From: Acidobacteriota bacterium
GTDB taxonomy: Bacteria > Acidobacteriota > Terriglobia > UBA7540
NCBI GenBank assembly: GCA_021827255.1
Contig: JAKAWO010000148.1
Location: forward strand, 1 to 7,409
Length of the DNA stretch: 7,409 bases
Direction of reading: 5' to 3'
Positions 7,185 through 7,409 of this stretch are shown here, piece by piece. The notes beneath the pieces are model-generated. The model ran no database searches, was not told the origin of the DNA, and worked only from the letters and a program-made list of their open reading frames with translations. Numbering within the stretch: position 1 is the stretch's first letter; every line of letters begins with the position of its first letter. The translations under genes were made by a program, and so were the position numbers.

Positions 7185-7409
7185 CTATCCTAAGCCCCGA
7201 CGCTCCACAAGCATTACCACACCTGTCCGCCAAGTCAAGCCTATTTTGATATCTGATATATTCTGTCTGGCGGCACGGAAGGCGGCGGGCAGGCGGTGCG
7301 CCTTCATTTGAGGCCAGTAGTGGGGGATATCGTCGAGGTCCTTGGTGTCGGCAGAGATCTGCTGGAACAAGGCCCAAGTGGCTTTTAGTTCGGCCAGGTC
7401 CTGTTTCTT
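7185..7409 (-). CDS. 3' end of an unrecognised reading frame, possibly a truncated transposase/integrase
   Basis: A frame open from the right edge to TAG at 7185-7187 gives 74 visible residues; the start lies outside. Up to about residue 50 the codon third positions are mostly G or C and the peptide looks real: a polar helical stretch (KKQDLAELKATWALFQQ) followed by DLDDIPHYWPQMKAHRLP. From memory, a DIPHYWPQM segment followed by LP..Q..AR occurs in rve-type transposases/integrases that continue into an RNase H fold. Here the last 24 residues (from NISDIK) lose that likeness and enter the AT-rich region, so the frame looks broken off. I could not check this assignment; it may instead be an ordinary hypothetical protein. 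The stop lies 28 bases before the receptor ATG, and the candidate promoter overlaps its last codons. Confidence 0.4.
   Translation of the reverse strand, partial: KKQDLAELKATWALFQQISADTKDLDDIPHYWPQMKAHRLPAAFRAARQNISDIKIGLTWRTGVVMLVERRGLG
7210..7259 (-). promoter_or_regulatory. candidate promoter and operator upstream of the receptor gene
   Basis: On the minus strand an 11-base perfect palindrome, ATATCAGATAT (7249-7259), lies in an AT-rich patch of about 20 bases within GC-rich DNA. TTGACT (7233-7238) follows eleven bases further on and could be a -35 element. With a 17-base spacer the -10 would be AATGCT (7210-7215), a weak match. Six-base arms CCGCCA (7227-7232) and TGGCGG (7268-7273) flank the AT-rich core. 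The layout suits a regulator bound just upstream of the -35, about 95 bases before the receptor ATG. No regulator gene is in the window, so the binding protein is unknown. Confidence 0.35.

Noticed and set aside
1..7409. CRISPR arrays, tRNA/rRNA genes, phage genes, tandem repeats
   Set aside because: No regularly spaced repeats, RNA gene signatures or phage structural motifs were seen on either strand.

Overview
The window looks like a piece of an Acidobacteriota chromosome. The main evidence is the 1095-residue TonB-dependent receptor. It has a carboxypeptidase-regulatory-like N-terminal domain, an Oar-like barrel, and the C-terminal HDPRIIQLGLMLHF ending common in the large acidobacterial receptor families. 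Moderately high GC, a Tat-exported secreted glycosidase and the absence of a SusD gene fit this. No rRNA, tRNA or phylogenetic marker gene is present, so the phylum call is an inference.

Every gene I can support lies on the minus strand, so the window reads from right to left. At the right edge (7185-7409) is the 3' part of an unrecognised reading frame; it may be a truncated integrase/transposase remnant. Next is a short control region with an AT-rich palindrome and a TTGACT element. Then come the TonB-dependent receptor (3869-7156), a 294-base gap with one weak stem-loop, a family 3 glycoside hydrolase with a twin-arginine signal peptide (1214-3574), and an MFS transporter of the anion:cation symporter type (1-1138) that runs off the left edge. 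The receptor and the hydrolase have strong AGGAGG-type ribosome binding sites. The transporter has none, and it sits in the same frame as the hydrolase with a single TAA between them.

Together the three genes make a plausible glycan or glycoside uptake cassette. The receptor would carry the substrate across the outer membrane, the GH3 enzyme would trim the non-reducing end in the periplasm, and the MFS permease would carry the product across the inner membrane. It resembles a Bacteroidetes polysaccharide utilisation locus, but no SusD-like binding protein is visible. Substrate and regulation are not settled by the sequence. I see no CRISPR array, phage gene, RNA gene or clearly new system; the findings are modest leads.
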